DNA of 64,000 nucleotides from Acidocella sp. (GTDB lineage Bacteria; Pseudomonadota; Alphaproteobacteria; Acetobacterales; Acetobacteraceae): NCBI GenBank assembly GCA_026224875.1, contig JAMFRU010000056.1, positions 1 to 64,000 of the forward strand, read 5' to 3'. Shown piece by piece: positions 27,050 to 36,479 of this stretch (position 1 is its first letter; each line of letters starts with the position of its first letter). The notes under the pieces were generated by a model. It saw only the letters and a program-made list of their open reading frames with translations, ran no database searches and was not told where the DNA came from. The position numbers and the translations under genes were made by a program.

Positions 27050-27775
27050 ATGATAATGAATATGCCGCAGAAGTGGCTCAACCAGGCGCCGGATGGCAAG
27101 AAATTTGCCGGGGCGTTACTGGCCGGGCTGCTGCTGGAGTTAGGGGTCCTGGCCCTGGTGCTGACGCATCCGACAAAACCGCCGCCGCCGGCGCAGATTC
27201 CGGCGACCGTCCAGATTACCATCGTGGCACCGCCGGCGCCCAAACCACCGCCGCCGCAACCCACACCACCCAAGCCGGTCACGCCGCCGCAGCCCATCAC
27301 CCCGCCCAAGCCGCTACTGCCCCCGCCACCACGCCCGCTTCCGCGTCCGGTAGCACGGCGTGTCATCCACCATGTTGTTTCGCAGCACCCGTTGCCGCCG
27401 CCGCCGAAAGTGATACCGCCACCAGCACCTCCAACCCCGCCAGCACCCGTGCAACCACCGATGATCTCGCAAGGTACGGTGGATATGTTCCGGCTGGCCA
27501 TGCGCGCCGCGGTGCAGGCGGTGGCCGATCAGGTCTATCCCAGTGCCGCGCATGAGGCTGGTGCGCCCGTGGTCAGTTTCGTTTATGATGACGGAACCGT
27601 ATCAAATATCACGCTGGTGACGAGCTGTGGTTTTCCGCTGCTCGACGCCGCAGCGATGCAGGCGGTGCGCATCGCGCATTATCCGCCCGCGCCGGATGAA
27701 TTCCACGGCCAGGCGGAAACCGTCACCGTCGCCGTTATATTCCGCCCAGCCGCCGCCAGTGTGGATGGCGATTAA
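27050..27775 (+). CDS. tonB: TonB energy transducer
   Basis: A 241-residue protein with a short cytoplasmic start and one N-terminal TM helix (FAGALLAGLLLELGVLALVL). A very long proline-rich periplasmic spanner follows (PPPPQPTPPKPVTPP-type repeats, about residues 40-145). The C-terminal TonB fold includes YPSAAHEAGAPVVSFVYDDGTVS, SCGFPLLDAAAMQAVRIAHYPPAP and VTVAVIFRP. It transmits force from ExbBD to the outer-membrane receptor next door. Confidence in the family is high despite low sequence conservation, because of architecture and context. Confidence 0.9.
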   Translation: MIMNMPQKWLNQAPDGKKFAGALLAGLLLELGVLALVLTHPTKPPPPAQIPATVQITIVAPPAPKPPPPQPTPPKPVTPPQPITPPKPLLPPPPRPLPRPVARRVIHHVVSQHPLPPPPKVIPPPAPPTPPAPVQPPMISQGTVDMFRLAMRAAVQAVADQVYPSAAHEAGAPVVSFVYDDGTVSNITLVTSCGFPLLDAAAMQAVRIAHYPPAPDEFHGQAETVTVAVIFRPAAASVDGD

Positions 27776-27796
27776 ATTTATAGTCTAGGACCAAAC

Positions 27797-28819
27797 ATGA
27801 AGCCTCTTCGCACCGCCTGGCTGGCACTTGCCCTCAGCCTGCCCGCCCTTCCCAGTTTTGCCACGCCTCTCTACCGGCTCGTGGCCACCGTACCGCTCGG
27901 CGCCGGGGTCAAATGGGATTATCTTACCGTCGATGCGAAACACCATCGCCTCTATGTCGCGCATGGCACCCAGGTCACGGTGGTGGATCTGCAGCGGCGG
28001 CAGGTCATCGGGCAGCTGGCGGACCTGCCGGGCAGTCATGGCATCGCCATCGACCCCGCCACCGGCGATATCTGGGCAGACAGCACGCAGAAGAGCGAGG
28101 CTATAGCCTTCAACCCGGATATTTTCAAACCGCTCGCGAGCGTGCCTGTCGTGGAGGATGCGGACGGCATGGCCTATGATCCGGCCTCGAAAACCATCTA
28201 TGTCTCGGGCGGCGATGGCCATGCGCTCACCCCCATCAACCCGGCCACGCGCACGGCTTACGCCGATATCCCGCTCGGTGGCGACCCGGAATTTTTTGTC
28301 GCGGATGGCAGGGGGGCGCTCTACATCAATATCGTAAGTGCGAACGAAATTATCCGTATCGATACGGCAAAACGGATCATCACAGCCCGCTGGCCAACGA
28401 CCGGCTGCGTTGAGCCGGCCGGGCTCGCCTTGGACGCGGAAAAACACCGGCTGTTCACCTCCTGCCACAACGGCATAATGGATGTGCTGAACGCTGATAC
28501 CGGCGCCGTTGTTGCCACTCTGCCCATCGGCAAGGGTACGGATGCCGCCGGCTATGATGCCGCGCGCCACCGCGCTTTCTCCGCCAATGGCGACGGCACG
28601 CTGACGGTGATCGATGACAGTGGCGCGCCAAAATTGCTCGGCACGGTGCAGACCGCGCGCGGCGCACGTACAATGGCGCTGGATCAGGCAAATGGTGATG
28701 TGCTGACCGTTACGGCAACGGTTACCGGCATTATCCTACCCAGTAAACCGGACGGGCATCCGCATTACAGTTTTGCGCCCGGCAGTCTCAAATTGTTGAT
28801 CTACGCGCCAAACCCTTGA
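27797..28819 (+). CDS. Exported YncE-like beta-propeller protein
   Basis: A 340-residue protein with a signal peptide (AWLALALSLPALPSFA). Repeats of the YVTN/NHL-like type follow: KWDYLTVDAKHHRLYVAHGTQVTVVDL, GSHGIAIDPATGDIWAD, DGMAYDPASKTIYVSGGDG, AGLALDAEKHRLFTSCHNG. This predicts a periplasmic beta-propeller. YncE in E. coli is a periplasmic, iron-regulated protein, so its position 21 bp after tonB fits a role in the same uptake system. The actual binding partner is unknown. Confidence 0.85.
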   Translation: MKPLRTAWLALALSLPALPSFATPLYRLVATVPLGAGVKWDYLTVDAKHHRLYVAHGTQVTVVDLQRRQVIGQLADLPGSHGIAIDPATGDIWADSTQKSEAIAFNPDIFKPLASVPVVEDADGMAYDPASKTIYVSGGDGHALTPINPATRTAYADIPLGGDPEFFVADGRGALYINIVSANEIIRIDTAKRIITARWPTTGCVEPAGLALDAEKHRLFTSCHNGIMDVLNADTGAVVATLPIGKGTDAAGYDAARHRAFSANGDGTLTVIDDSGAPKLLGTVQTARGARTMALDQANGDVLTVTATVTGIILPSKPDGHPHYSFAPGSLKLLIYAPNP

Positions 28820-28822
28820 TGT

Positions 28823-30211
28823 TTACTTAGCTCCCAGGCTGATCACCGCTTTGAGTCCCGGATGATTGTCCTGCAGCTCGATGCCCCCCCCATGCAGTGC
28901 CGCAATGGCGGCGGCAAGCGACAGGCCGAGCCCGTGGCCGGGCAGATGTCGAGAAGCATCAAGCCGGACGAAGCGCTGAAACACGCGCCCCCTCTGGGCC
29001 GCCGGTATGCCGGCGCCGTTATCGGCAATTTCGATGCTGATGCGCCGGCCCACTTGCGCCGCCTGTATGCGCGCTTGTGTCGCCCCGGCATGCAGCGTCA
29101 CATTATCGAGCAGGTTGGCGAGCATCTGCTGCAGCAATTCCTTATCACCGCGCAATACGAGCCCCGCAGGCACGTCCACGGTAAGACCAATACCGGCGGC
29201 GGAAAAAGCCGGCTCATAGGCTTCGGCCAGACCGTCGAGAATTTCGGAGATGGGCAGGTCCGCAAAATTCCGCCGCCTTGCTCCGGCCTCCACCTCGGCA
29301 ATGCGCAGCATGGCGGTAAAAATCTCCAACGCCTGGTCTATCTGCGCGAGTGCCTCGTCGAACATGGATGTAAGCTCAGCCCCGGCGAAGCGGCGGCGGG
29401 AAAGCTCCAAATGCTCGCGCAAGCGGGCCAAGGGTGAGCGGAGGTCATGCGAGATGTCGTTCGTCACCTGGCGCAGGTTTTCCATCAGCTCTTGCAGGCG
29501 CTGCAGCATCGCATTCAGCCCGGTGGCGAGCCGGTCGAACTCATCGCCCGCGCGTCCTACGGCCAGGCGGCGCGTGAGGTCGCCGTCCATGATCTCGTTT
29601 ATGGCGATAGCGTAGCCATCTACACGGCGCGAAGCCGTGCGCGCGGAAAAATAACCACTGAGCAGGCCCAACGCCAAAATGGTGCCAAATACGGCGGCAA
29701 AGGAGCGGGCGACCAGCGCATTCAATGTCAGCAACGGGCTGGCGTTCGCGGCTATGATAATGACCTCGCCATTGCCGAAGCGGTGCGCCACGCCGCGCAC
29801 GGCCAACACCCGCGGCGGCAGGGTCAAACCATCCTCGCGCTCGAAATTGCGTGTGCCGTGCCAGCTGGCAAGCACGGCGGGGGTAACGTTGAAATTACCG
29901 GCGCGAAAACTTCCATCCGGCGCAAAATCGGCAAAGAACAGCCCGCCGCCTTCATCCATCGTGTCGCGTACATTTTGCGCCACATTCTGGTTATCTTCCT
30001 GGATGTCCGAGAGCAGATCGCTCATCGCTGCCTGCACGGCAATATCGTTCTGCTCGCGCCATATTGTGTCCGCATCGCGATGGATGATGAGAAACACAAG
30101 TATGGCGCCGCCGAGTGAGAGTGCCAGGCTGCGCAAAGCCAGCCGGAAGCCGGAGGTTTTCAGCAGCGTGCGGGACGGACGCTCACGCCACATCGATTTT
30201 ATATCCCGCAC
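28823..30211 (-). CDS. Sensor histidine kinase
   Basis: A 462-residue inner-membrane kinase. TM1 lies near residue 35 (LALSLGGAILVFLIIH). A periplasmic sensor of ~120 residues and TM2 follow (FAAVFGTILALGLLSGYFSA), then HAMP, HisKA with the phospho-His in TNDISHDLRSPLARLREHL, and HATPase with ADNGAGIPAAQRGRVFQRF and GHGLGLSLAAAIA. It overlaps the response-regulator end (29 bp from this start, or 11 bp if the Met at residue 7 is used). It pairs with that regulator and sits beside an RND efflux operon. Confidence 0.92.
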   Translation of the reverse strand: MRDIKSMWRERPSRTLLKTSGFRLALRSLALSLGGAILVFLIIHRDADTIWREQNDIAVQAAMSDLLSDIQEDNQNVAQNVRDTMDEGGGLFFADFAPDGSFRAGNFNVTPAVLASWHGTRNFEREDGLTLPPRVLAVRGVAHRFGNGEVIIIAANASPLLTLNALVARSFAAVFGTILALGLLSGYFSARTASRRVDGYAIAINEIMDGDLTRRLAVGRAGDEFDRLATGLNAMLQRLQELMENLRQVTNDISHDLRSPLARLREHLELSRRRFAGAELTSMFDEALAQIDQALEIFTAMLRIAEVEAGARRRNFADLPISEILDGLAEAYEPAFSAAGIGLTVDVPAGLVLRGDKELLQQMLANLLDNVTLHAGATQARIQAAQVGRRISIEIADNGAGIPAAQRGRVFQRFVRLDASRHLPGHGLGLSLAAAIAALHGGGIELQDNHPGLKAVISLGAK

Positions 30212-30857
30212 CGCGATAGGTATGGATCAGCGGCGGTACGAAGCCATGATCGATCTTGCCGCGCAACCGGCTGATATGCGCTTCCACGATCACTGTTTGC
30301 GGCACGAAATGGAAGCCCCACACATCTTCAAGCAGCATGGTGCGGGTAACGACCTCGCCCTGGTGCAGCAGCAGGTATTCGAGCAGTTCGAATTCCTTGG
30401 GTTTCAGCTCGATCTTCCGTCCGGCACGCTGCACCGTGCGGCTTAGCCGGTCGAGTTCCAGATCCGCGATTTTCAGCTTGGTGCGTTTGGGCGGCGCGGC
30501 ACTGCGGCGGTTCAGGGCGATGAGCCTGGCGGAGAGTTCCTCGAAAGCGAAAGGTTTTACCAGATAATCATCGCCGCCGGCCCGCAGGCCCTCCAGCCGG
30601 TCATCCAGCCCGCCCATGGCGGTGAGGAACAGGGCAGGGGTGTGGATGCTCGCGCCGCGCAAGGTGCGCAGCAGGGTAAGGCCGTCGAGCAGCGGCAGCA
30701 TGCGGTCGATGATCAGCACGTCGAACCCGCCGGCGGCGGCACTCAGCAACCCATCGCGCCCGTCTGGGGCCACGGTTACCTGATGGCCTTCGGGCTCCAG
30801 CCCGGCGCGGAGATTTGCCGCGGCCTTGGGGTCATCCTCGATCAACAAAATGCGCAT
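30183..30857 (-). CDS. OmpR/PhoB family response regulator
   Basis: A 224-residue regulator. The receiver domain has LLIEDDPKAAANL, the phospho-acceptor aspartate in DVLIIDRMLPLLDG, and the lysine in VKPFAFEEL. The winged-helix output domain has ELKPKEFELLEYLLLHQGEVVTRTMLLEDVWG and THISRLRGKIDHGF-like sequence ending RGAGYKIDVA. I start at MRILLIEDD (30857); the track extension to 30965 runs across the divergent promoter region. Its likely target is the adjacent divergent efflux operon. Confidence 0.93.
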   Translation of the reverse strand: MRILLIEDDPKAAANLRAGLEPEGHQVTVAPDGRDGLLSAAAGGFDVLIIDRMLPLLDGLTLLRTLRGASIHTPALFLTAMGGLDDRLEGLRAGGDDYLVKPFAFEELSARLIALNRRSAAPPKRTKLKIADLELDRLSRTVQRAGRKIELKPKEFELLEYLLLHQGEVVTRTMLLEDVWGFHFVPQTVIVEAHISRLRGKIDHGFVPPLIHTYRGAGYKIDVA

Positions 30858-30967
30858 GGTTCTGGTTAGCTCATCTCTGCCGCGAGACCAAAGGGATTGT
30901 GGAGAGATTAAATTTCGACAAGGCTGGCGTAGCGTTGAGGTCAAGAATAGGGGCGCAAAGGACATTT
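30858..30967. promoter_or_regulatory. Divergent promoter region between response regulator and efflux operon
   Basis: This 110-bp stretch separates two divergent starts and must hold both promoters. I see no clear repeat or near-consensus -35/-10 pair by eye. AAAGGA sits just before the plus-strand ATG. OmpR-family regulators usually bind direct repeats in such gaps, so a site is expected but not identified. Confidence 0.4.
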
Positions 30968-32305
30968 ATGAGTTTACCGATGTTACGCCGTGTACCCTGG
31001 CTTGGCTGCTGGGTGCTGGCAGCCTGCGCCGCCTACCATCCGGCACCATTGGTCACGATTCCTCATTTGCACAGCCAGCTCGGTACCCTGTGTCTGACCC
31101 GGCCCGATGGTGGCGCGATCTCCGTGGCCGCACCGCTCTCTTTACCCGATGTGGCAGCGCTGGCGGTACTCAACGATCCGGATTTGATTGCTGCCCGGGC
31201 CCAGCATGATGTCGCCGATGCGGAACTATTGAGCGCCGGCCTGCCACCGGACCCTTCCATCAGCGGCGGATTTGGCGCTTTGCTGGGTGGGCCTGGCTCT
31301 ATGCCATCCATCGCCGCCGGGCTGACGCAGGATGTGAGCGGGCTGATCACCTATAAGGCCAACCGCCAGGCGGCCAAGGCTGGGTTGGCCCAGGTGGATG
31401 CCGGTATTCTGTGGCAGGAATGGCAGGTGGCATCGCAGGCTGAGCAGCTGGCGGTTAATCTGGAAGCTGACCAAGCCATCATCGCCAGCCTGCGGCAGGA
31501 GGTAGCACTCCTCGGCCCGATTGATGCCGCGACGCAGGTTCAAATCGCGCAGTCCAACCAGACGATGGTGGATGGCGCGACCAGCCTGGCGGCGCTGGGC
31601 ACGGCGCAAAGCGCGCTGGACGCGGCTATGCAGACCTCGGCGCATGACCACGACCAGCTCGACGCGCTGCTTGGGCTGCTACCCGGTACGGCGGTACCGC
31701 TGGCGCCGGTCGCCGTGCTACCGCCCGCTCCTGGCATACTGGCCCCAGAAATTGCCACGCTGGCGCAACGCCGGCCCGATCTGATCGCGCTGCGTTACGG
31801 CTACACCCAGGCCGATGCGCGGCTACGCGCGGCAATTCTTACCCAATTCCTACCCATCAGTCTGGGCGTTGCCGGGGGGCGGGACACCTCCGGCGTGAAC
31901 ACGGTGGGGCCGCAGGTCACGCTGACTTTGCCGTTGTTCAATCACGGGCGTGGTGCCATCGCCGCCGCCTCGGCCACGCGCGCCGCTTTGGCCGCGCAAT
32001 ATCAGGCGAGCCTGGCCAGTGCCGCAGGCGGGGCGCAGGCTCTATATGCCAGTATTCTGCTCCTGCAAACGCAGGCGGCAACGGCCGAGGCGCAAGCCGA
32101 AGAGGTTGCCACCACGGCTACCTCTGCCCGCCAGGCCTTCACCGCCGGACAGATTTCAGCACCCGCTTTCGCCATATTGCAAAGCGGCGCGGACGAACGG
32201 CAGCGCACCGCCATCGCCCTGCGGGCACAACTGCAAACCGCCGAAATCTCGCTTGCCACAATGCTCGGCCTGGGCCTGCCGCCCCTCAAGGATTCCACGC
32301 CATGA
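30968..32305 (+). CDS. TolC-family outer-membrane efflux lipoprotein
   Basis: A 445-residue outer-membrane channel component. The N-terminus has a lipobox (WVLAACAAYHP), so it is a lipoprotein of the OprM/CusC kind. Two repeats of long Ala/Gln-rich helices (VAALAVLNDPDLIAARAQHDVADAELL, then LAQRRPDLIALRYGYTQADARLRAA) match the outer-membrane efflux protein repeats. I start at the ATG at 30968 with AAAGGA upstream. It overlaps the next gene as ATGA and is first in the operon, an order less common than adaptor-first. Confidence 0.9.
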   Translation: MSLPMLRRVPWLGCWVLAACAAYHPAPLVTIPHLHSQLGTLCLTRPDGGAISVAAPLSLPDVAALAVLNDPDLIAARAQHDVADAELLSAGLPPDPSISGGFGALLGGPGSMPSIAAGLTQDVSGLITYKANRQAAKAGLAQVDAGILWQEWQVASQAEQLAVNLEADQAIIASLRQEVALLGPIDAATQVQIAQSNQTMVDGATSLAALGTAQSALDAAMQTSAHDHDQLDALLGLLPGTAVPLAPVAVLPPAPGILAPEIATLAQRRPDLIALRYGYTQADARLRAAILTQFLPISLGVAGGRDTSGVNTVGPQVTLTLPLFNHGRGAIAAASATRAALAAQYQASLASAAGGAQALYASILLLQTQAATAEAQAEEVATTATSARQAFTAGQISAPAFAILQSGADERQRTAIALRAQLQTAEISLATMLGLGLPPLKDSTP

Positions 32306-33339
32306 AAAAATTCGCTGTTCTCGGTCTAATGCTGCTGGCCGGGCTCGCTTTTTTCTATCTGCGTAGCGGCACCTCGCCAGCGGCGGAGCCGCCCGCGCCC
32401 AGTGCCGATGTCAGCACCATCCAGCTTGTGCGCCAGACTGTGCCGCGGCAAATCCCAGCCTCGGGCAGCATTATCGCGGGAGCCGCCGAGCAGTCCGTCA
32501 CGCTCGGCGCACCTGGGGTCGTGAGCGAAATATTGGTCCGCCCCGGCCAGGATGTCGCGGCCGGGCAGGCGCTGGCCCGTATCACGCCGGATGCGCAATC
32601 AATCGCTGATTTGCACCGCGCGCAGAATGGGCTTGCCGCGGCGCAGGCGGTGCGCACGCATGTCGCGGCGTTGCTCGCCAGTCATCTCGCCACAGCCGCT
32701 GATCTCGCCGCTGCCACACAAGCCGCGCAGGATGCCGCAGCAAGCCTGCAGGCGCTGCAAACCCTGGGCACGGGCCTCGACCATACGATACGCGCCCCTT
32801 TCGCTGGCATTGTAACCGCTATATCCGTCAGCCCTGGCGGCACCAGCCCGGGCGGCACCATCCTGTTCAAGCTTGCTGCACCGGGCGGACTAGTGGCCTT
32901 GGCTGGGCTTACGGAGGTGCAGGCGGCGCGCGTCACGCCGGGCGATGCCGCGATGCTCACTGCCCTCAACAGCAACACGCAAACCGCCGCCGTTGTGCTG
33001 CAGCGCGCCGCCATGCTCAACCCGCAAACCGGGCTGGTGGATATCATTTTGGTGCCGCAATCGCCTTTACCGTTGGGTGAACCGCTGGCACTTACCATTA
33101 CCGCCGGCAGCGTGGACGGCTATCAGGTCCCGCGCAATGCGGTGCTCAACGATGCTGAGGGCGACTACGTCTACCAGCTCGACGCCAAATCCATCGCCCA
33201 TCGCGTAACGGTGCATGTGCTGGAAGCGGGTGGTGCGATGAGCGTGCTGGCCCCCGATCTTAACCCGGCGTTCCCCCTCGTCACCACCGGCGCCTACCAG
33301 CTGGCCGACGGTATGCAGACCCAGGGAAGCGGGCATTGA
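32302..33339 (+). CDS. RND efflux periplasmic adaptor (HlyD/CusB type)
   Basis: A 345-residue membrane-fusion protein with an N-terminal anchor (AVLGLMLLAGLAFFYL). The biotinyl-lipoyl-like half motif is LGAPGVVSEILVRPGQDVAAGQALARI. A short alpha-hairpin follows, then the second lipoyl half IRAPFAGIVTAISVSPGGTSPGGTI and beta-barrel and membrane-proximal domains (YQVPRNAVLNDAEGDYVYQL). It bridges the inner-membrane pump and the TolC-like channel. It is coupled on both sides by 4-bp overlaps. Confidence 0.92.
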   Translation: MKKFAVLGLMLLAGLAFFYLRSGTSPAAEPPAPSADVSTIQLVRQTVPRQIPASGSIIAGAAEQSVTLGAPGVVSEILVRPGQDVAAGQALARITPDAQSIADLHRAQNGLAAAQAVRTHVAALLASHLATAADLAAATQAAQDAAASLQALQTLGTGLDHTIRAPFAGIVTAISVSPGGTSPGGTILFKLAAPGGLVALAGLTEVQAARVTPGDAAMLTALNSNTQTAAVVLQRAAMLNPQTGLVDIILVPQSPLPLGEPLALTITAGSVDGYQVPRNAVLNDAEGDYVYQLDAKSIAHRVTVHVLEAGGAMSVLAPDLNPAFPLVTTGAYQLADGMQTQGSGH

Positions 33340-36300
33340 GTTTTGCCGCCTGGGCGGACCGCCACCGCCGCTCCATCCTCACTCTGGCCGCGGCACTCGC
33401 ATTGGCCGGTGTAGCCGCCGCTTTATCACTGCCCATAGGGTTGTATCCGGATGCCTCCTTCCCCCGCGTGCGCATAAACATCGATGCCGGGAGCCAGCCG
33501 GCAACGCAGATGGTGCTCCAGACGACCCAGCCCATAGAACAGGCGGTGCGCGCGGTGCCTGGCGTGGTGGATCTGCGCTCTAGCACCTCACGTGGATCGG
33601 CGCAGATAACGGTGGATTTCGCCTGGGGCACGGATATGACCGCCGCCACGCTGAACGTGCACGCTGCCCTTACGCAAAGCCTTGGCAGCCTGCCGCACGG
33701 CACCACCTACACCGTGCTGCGGATGACGCCCAACGTCTTCCCCTTCATGGCCTATGCGCTAACCAGCCCAAACGTAGGCCAGGTGCAGCTGCAAAATATC
33801 GCCACCTACCAGATGGTGCCGCTGCTCTCCGCCATACCAGGTATCGCCCGCGTGCAGGTGCAAGGCGGTGATACAGGCGAGATCGAGGTCGATGCCGATC
33901 CACGCCGTCTGGCGGCCTACCACCTCACGCTCGACGACCTCACCAACGCGCTGGCCGCCACCAATACGCTGCAAGCGGCGGGGCGGGTCGAGGACCACGA
34001 TCGGCTCTATCTGTTGATGGCGGATAATGCGCTGCACGGGCTGGATGATGTGAAACAAACCGTGCTGAGCGCAGGCCCCGCCGGCGTGGTGCGGTTGCAG
34101 GATGTCGCCAGCGTGCAGCAAAGCGTGGTGCCGCAATTTCTCGGTGTAGATGCCGATGGCAAGCGCGCCGCAACATTGTTGCTCTACCAGCAGCCGGGCA
34201 CGGATATGGTGGCGATTGCGGGAAAGGTGACGCAGGCTTTGGCCGGTTTCGCGCCGCAGATGCCGCCGGGTGTGACGTTAAGCAAATGGTATGACCAAAG
34301 CGAGCTGGTGCTGGCCGCCGCCGGTTCAGTGCGCGATGCCATTCTCATCGGCATCGTGCTTGCCGCCATTGTGTTGCTGATGTTTCTGCGCAGCTGGCGG
34401 GTCACTATGCTCGCCATCACCATCGTGCCGGCCTCGCTCGCCGCTGCCATATTGGTGCTCTCACTGTTCGGCATGAGCTTCAACATCATGACCTTGGGCG
34501 GTCTCGCCGCCTCGGTCGGTCTGGTCATCGACGATGTGATCGTGATGATCGAACATATCGCGCGGCGCAGCACCGGCGACGAGCCGCGCGATGAGCCGCG
34601 CGAGGGCAGGTTATGGGTGCTGCGCGTAGGTGCCGAATTTTTTCGCCCACTCACCGGCTCCTCCGCCGCCACCCTCATCGTCTTCGCACCACTCGGCTTT
34701 CTCTCTGGCGTCACCGGCGCTTTTTTTAAGGCGCTGTCCCTTACCATGGCCGCGACGCTGATCGCCTCCTGGGCGCTCACGGCACTCGCCGTGCCGCTTA
34801 TGGCCAGCACCGTCATCGATTTTCAGCGCTGGCACGACCCGGGCGCGAAGAATGACGGCAGACTCGCGCGGCTGCATGCGGCGTGGCTGGCGGCATTGTT
34901 CCGCCGTCCCTTTCTGCTCGGCATCGCGGCGGCTGTTCTCATCGCCTTGGGGGCGTTTTCCTACAGCCAGGTGCAGACCGGATTCATGCCCAACCTCGAC
35001 GAGGGCGGCTTCGTGCTCGACTATCTCACCGCCCCTGGCACATCGCTGAGCGAGACGGAACGAGAAATGGCGCAAATTGAAACCATTTTACGCAATGACC
35101 CCGCCGTTGCCAGCTTCTCCATGCGGGCTGGCGCCGGCATGGGCGGCGATATCGCGGAATCGAACAAAGGCGATTTCGTCATCCGCCTGACGCCATTGGC
35201 CAAGCGCCCCGGCATCGATGTGGTGATGGGCCGCATCAGCGATGCCATCACCGCCCATGTGCCAGGTGTTACCATCGATCCGCACCAGTTGATGGGCGAT
35301 GAGATCGGTGACCTCACCGGCGTGCCGCAACCAATCGAGATCAAGCTCGCTGCCACCGACCCTGCAGCACTCGGCCAGGCGGCTTTGCGCGTGGCCGATG
35401 CCATCGGCAAAATCCAGGGTGTTAATTCCGTCGATGACGGCATAATCCCCGCCGGTGACGCCATCGACTTTACAGTGGATTCTGCACACGCGGCGTCACT
35501 GGGGTTGGATCCCGCGCGCATCGCCGCCATGGTGCAGACCGAGATGGCCGGCACGGTCGCCACGCAATTTGCCGGCACGCAGCAATTTATCGGCGTGCGG
35601 GTGCGCCTTACCGGGGCGGCTCAGCTCAACACCGACCAGCTGGCGCAACTGCCCATCGCCACCCCATCCGGCGCGTTGGTGCCGCTCGGCAGCATCGCAA
35701 GTTTCACCATCGTGTCCGGCCAGCCGGAAATCACGCGGGAAAATCTGCAACAGATTGTGGATGTCACCGCGCGCCTCACCGGGCGCGGCCTGGGTACGGG
35801 CATAGCAGATGTGAAAACCGCGCTCGCCAAACCCGGCGTGCTCGGCCCTGGTGTCACTTACACGCTGGGCGGGCTATACCAGCAACAACAAATCGCTTTT
35901 GCCGGACTGCTGCGGGTTTTCATTGCGGCATTGCTGGCGGAATTCATTCTGCTGCTGGCTCTGTATGAGCGATTTCTCTGGGCGCTGGTCATCATGGGCA
36001 CGTCGCTACTCTCCACCAGCGCCGTGTTCACGGGGCTGTACCTCACCGGGCTGGAGCTCAACATCACGGCGCTGATGGGCATGGTAATGATCGTCGGCAT
36101 CGCAACAGAAATGGCGATTTTCTTCGTCTCTGAATTTCAGCATCTGTCCGCGGAAATGCCCCTGCGTGACGCGCTGCTCACCGCCAGCGCCAACCGGCTG
36201 CGTCCCATCACTATGACCACGCTGGCCGCTATTCTCACTTTGTTGCCGCTGGCGTTGGATGTGGGTCAGGGGGCAGGGATGCAGCAGCCGCTCGCTGTCG

Positions 36301-36413
36301 CCATTATCGCGGGGTTGCTGGTGCAATTTCCCTTGGTGCTGCTAGGGCTGCCGGTACTGTTTTTATTCATCATGCGGCACAGTTATCAGCCACCTGTATC
36401 CTTTCCTGAATGA
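33336..36413 (+). CDS. RND family efflux permease
   Basis: A 1025-residue proton-driven pump with 12 TM segments and two large periplasmic loops. Seen: SLPIGLYPDASFPRVRI, QTTQPIEQAVRAVPGV, TM4 with the charged pair and Glu VGLVIDDVIVMIEHIARR, and the second-half LTGLELNITALMGMVMIVGIATEMAIFFVSEF. The TM4 pattern and the lipoprotein channel leave both metal (CzcA/CusA-like) and organic-compound export possible. The start is TTG at 33336 overlapping the adaptor stop as TTGA. The two-component system next to it hints at metal or envelope-stress control. Confidence 0.92.
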   Translation: MSFAAWADRHRRSILTLAAALALAGVAAALSLPIGLYPDASFPRVRINIDAGSQPATQMVLQTTQPIEQAVRAVPGVVDLRSSTSRGSAQITVDFAWGTDMTAATLNVHAALTQSLGSLPHGTTYTVLRMTPNVFPFMAYALTSPNVGQVQLQNIATYQMVPLLSAIPGIARVQVQGGDTGEIEVDADPRRLAAYHLTLDDLTNALAATNTLQAAGRVEDHDRLYLLMADNALHGLDDVKQTVLSAGPAGVVRLQDVASVQQSVVPQFLGVDADGKRAATLLLYQQPGTDMVAIAGKVTQALAGFAPQMPPGVTLSKWYDQSELVLAAAGSVRDAILIGIVLAAIVLLMFLRSWRVTMLAITIVPASLAAAILVLSLFGMSFNIMTLGGLAASVGLVIDDVIVMIEHIARRSTGDEPRDEPREGRLWVLRVGAEFFRPLTGSSAATLIVFAPLGFLSGVTGAFFKALSLTMAATLIASWALTALAVPLMASTVIDFQRWHDPGAKNDGRLARLHAAWLAALFRRPFLLGIAAAVLIALGAFSYSQVQTGFMPNLDEGGFVLDYLTAPGTSLSETEREMAQIETILRNDPAVASFSMRAGAGMGGDIAESNKGDFVIRLTPLAKRPGIDVVMGRISDAITAHVPGVTIDPHQLMGDEIGDLTGVPQPIEIKLAATDPAALGQAALRVADAIGKIQGVNSVDDGIIPAGDAIDFTVDSAHAASLGLDPARIAAMVQTEMAGTVATQFAGTQQFIGVRVRLTGAAQLNTDQLAQLPIATPSGALVPLGSIASFTIVSGQPEITRENLQQIVDVTARLTGRGLGTGIADVKTALAKPGVLGPGVTYTLGGLYQQQQIAFAGLLRVFIAALLAEFILLLALYERFLWALVIMGTSLLSTSAVFTGLYLTGLELNITALMGMVMIVGIATEMAIFFVSEFQHLSAEMPLRDALLTASANRLRPITMTTLAAILTLLPLALDVGQGAGMQQPLAVAIIAGLLVQFPLVLLGLPVLFLFIMRHSYQPPVSFPE

Positions 36414-36479
36414 TGAGCGAGGGAGGGAAGAAAAAAGCCAAACAACCGCTCCTCACCAAGCAGAAACACACGCAAGCCC

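Noticed and set aside
27785-28570. 261-residue minus-strand open frame
   Set aside because: Antisense to the YncE-like gene, which has a signal peptide and repeated propeller motifs.
24605-28819. Possible siderophore biosynthesis context for the TonB locus
   Set aside because: No biosynthetic, periplasmic-binding or ABC transporter genes are adjacent, so no ligand can be claimed.
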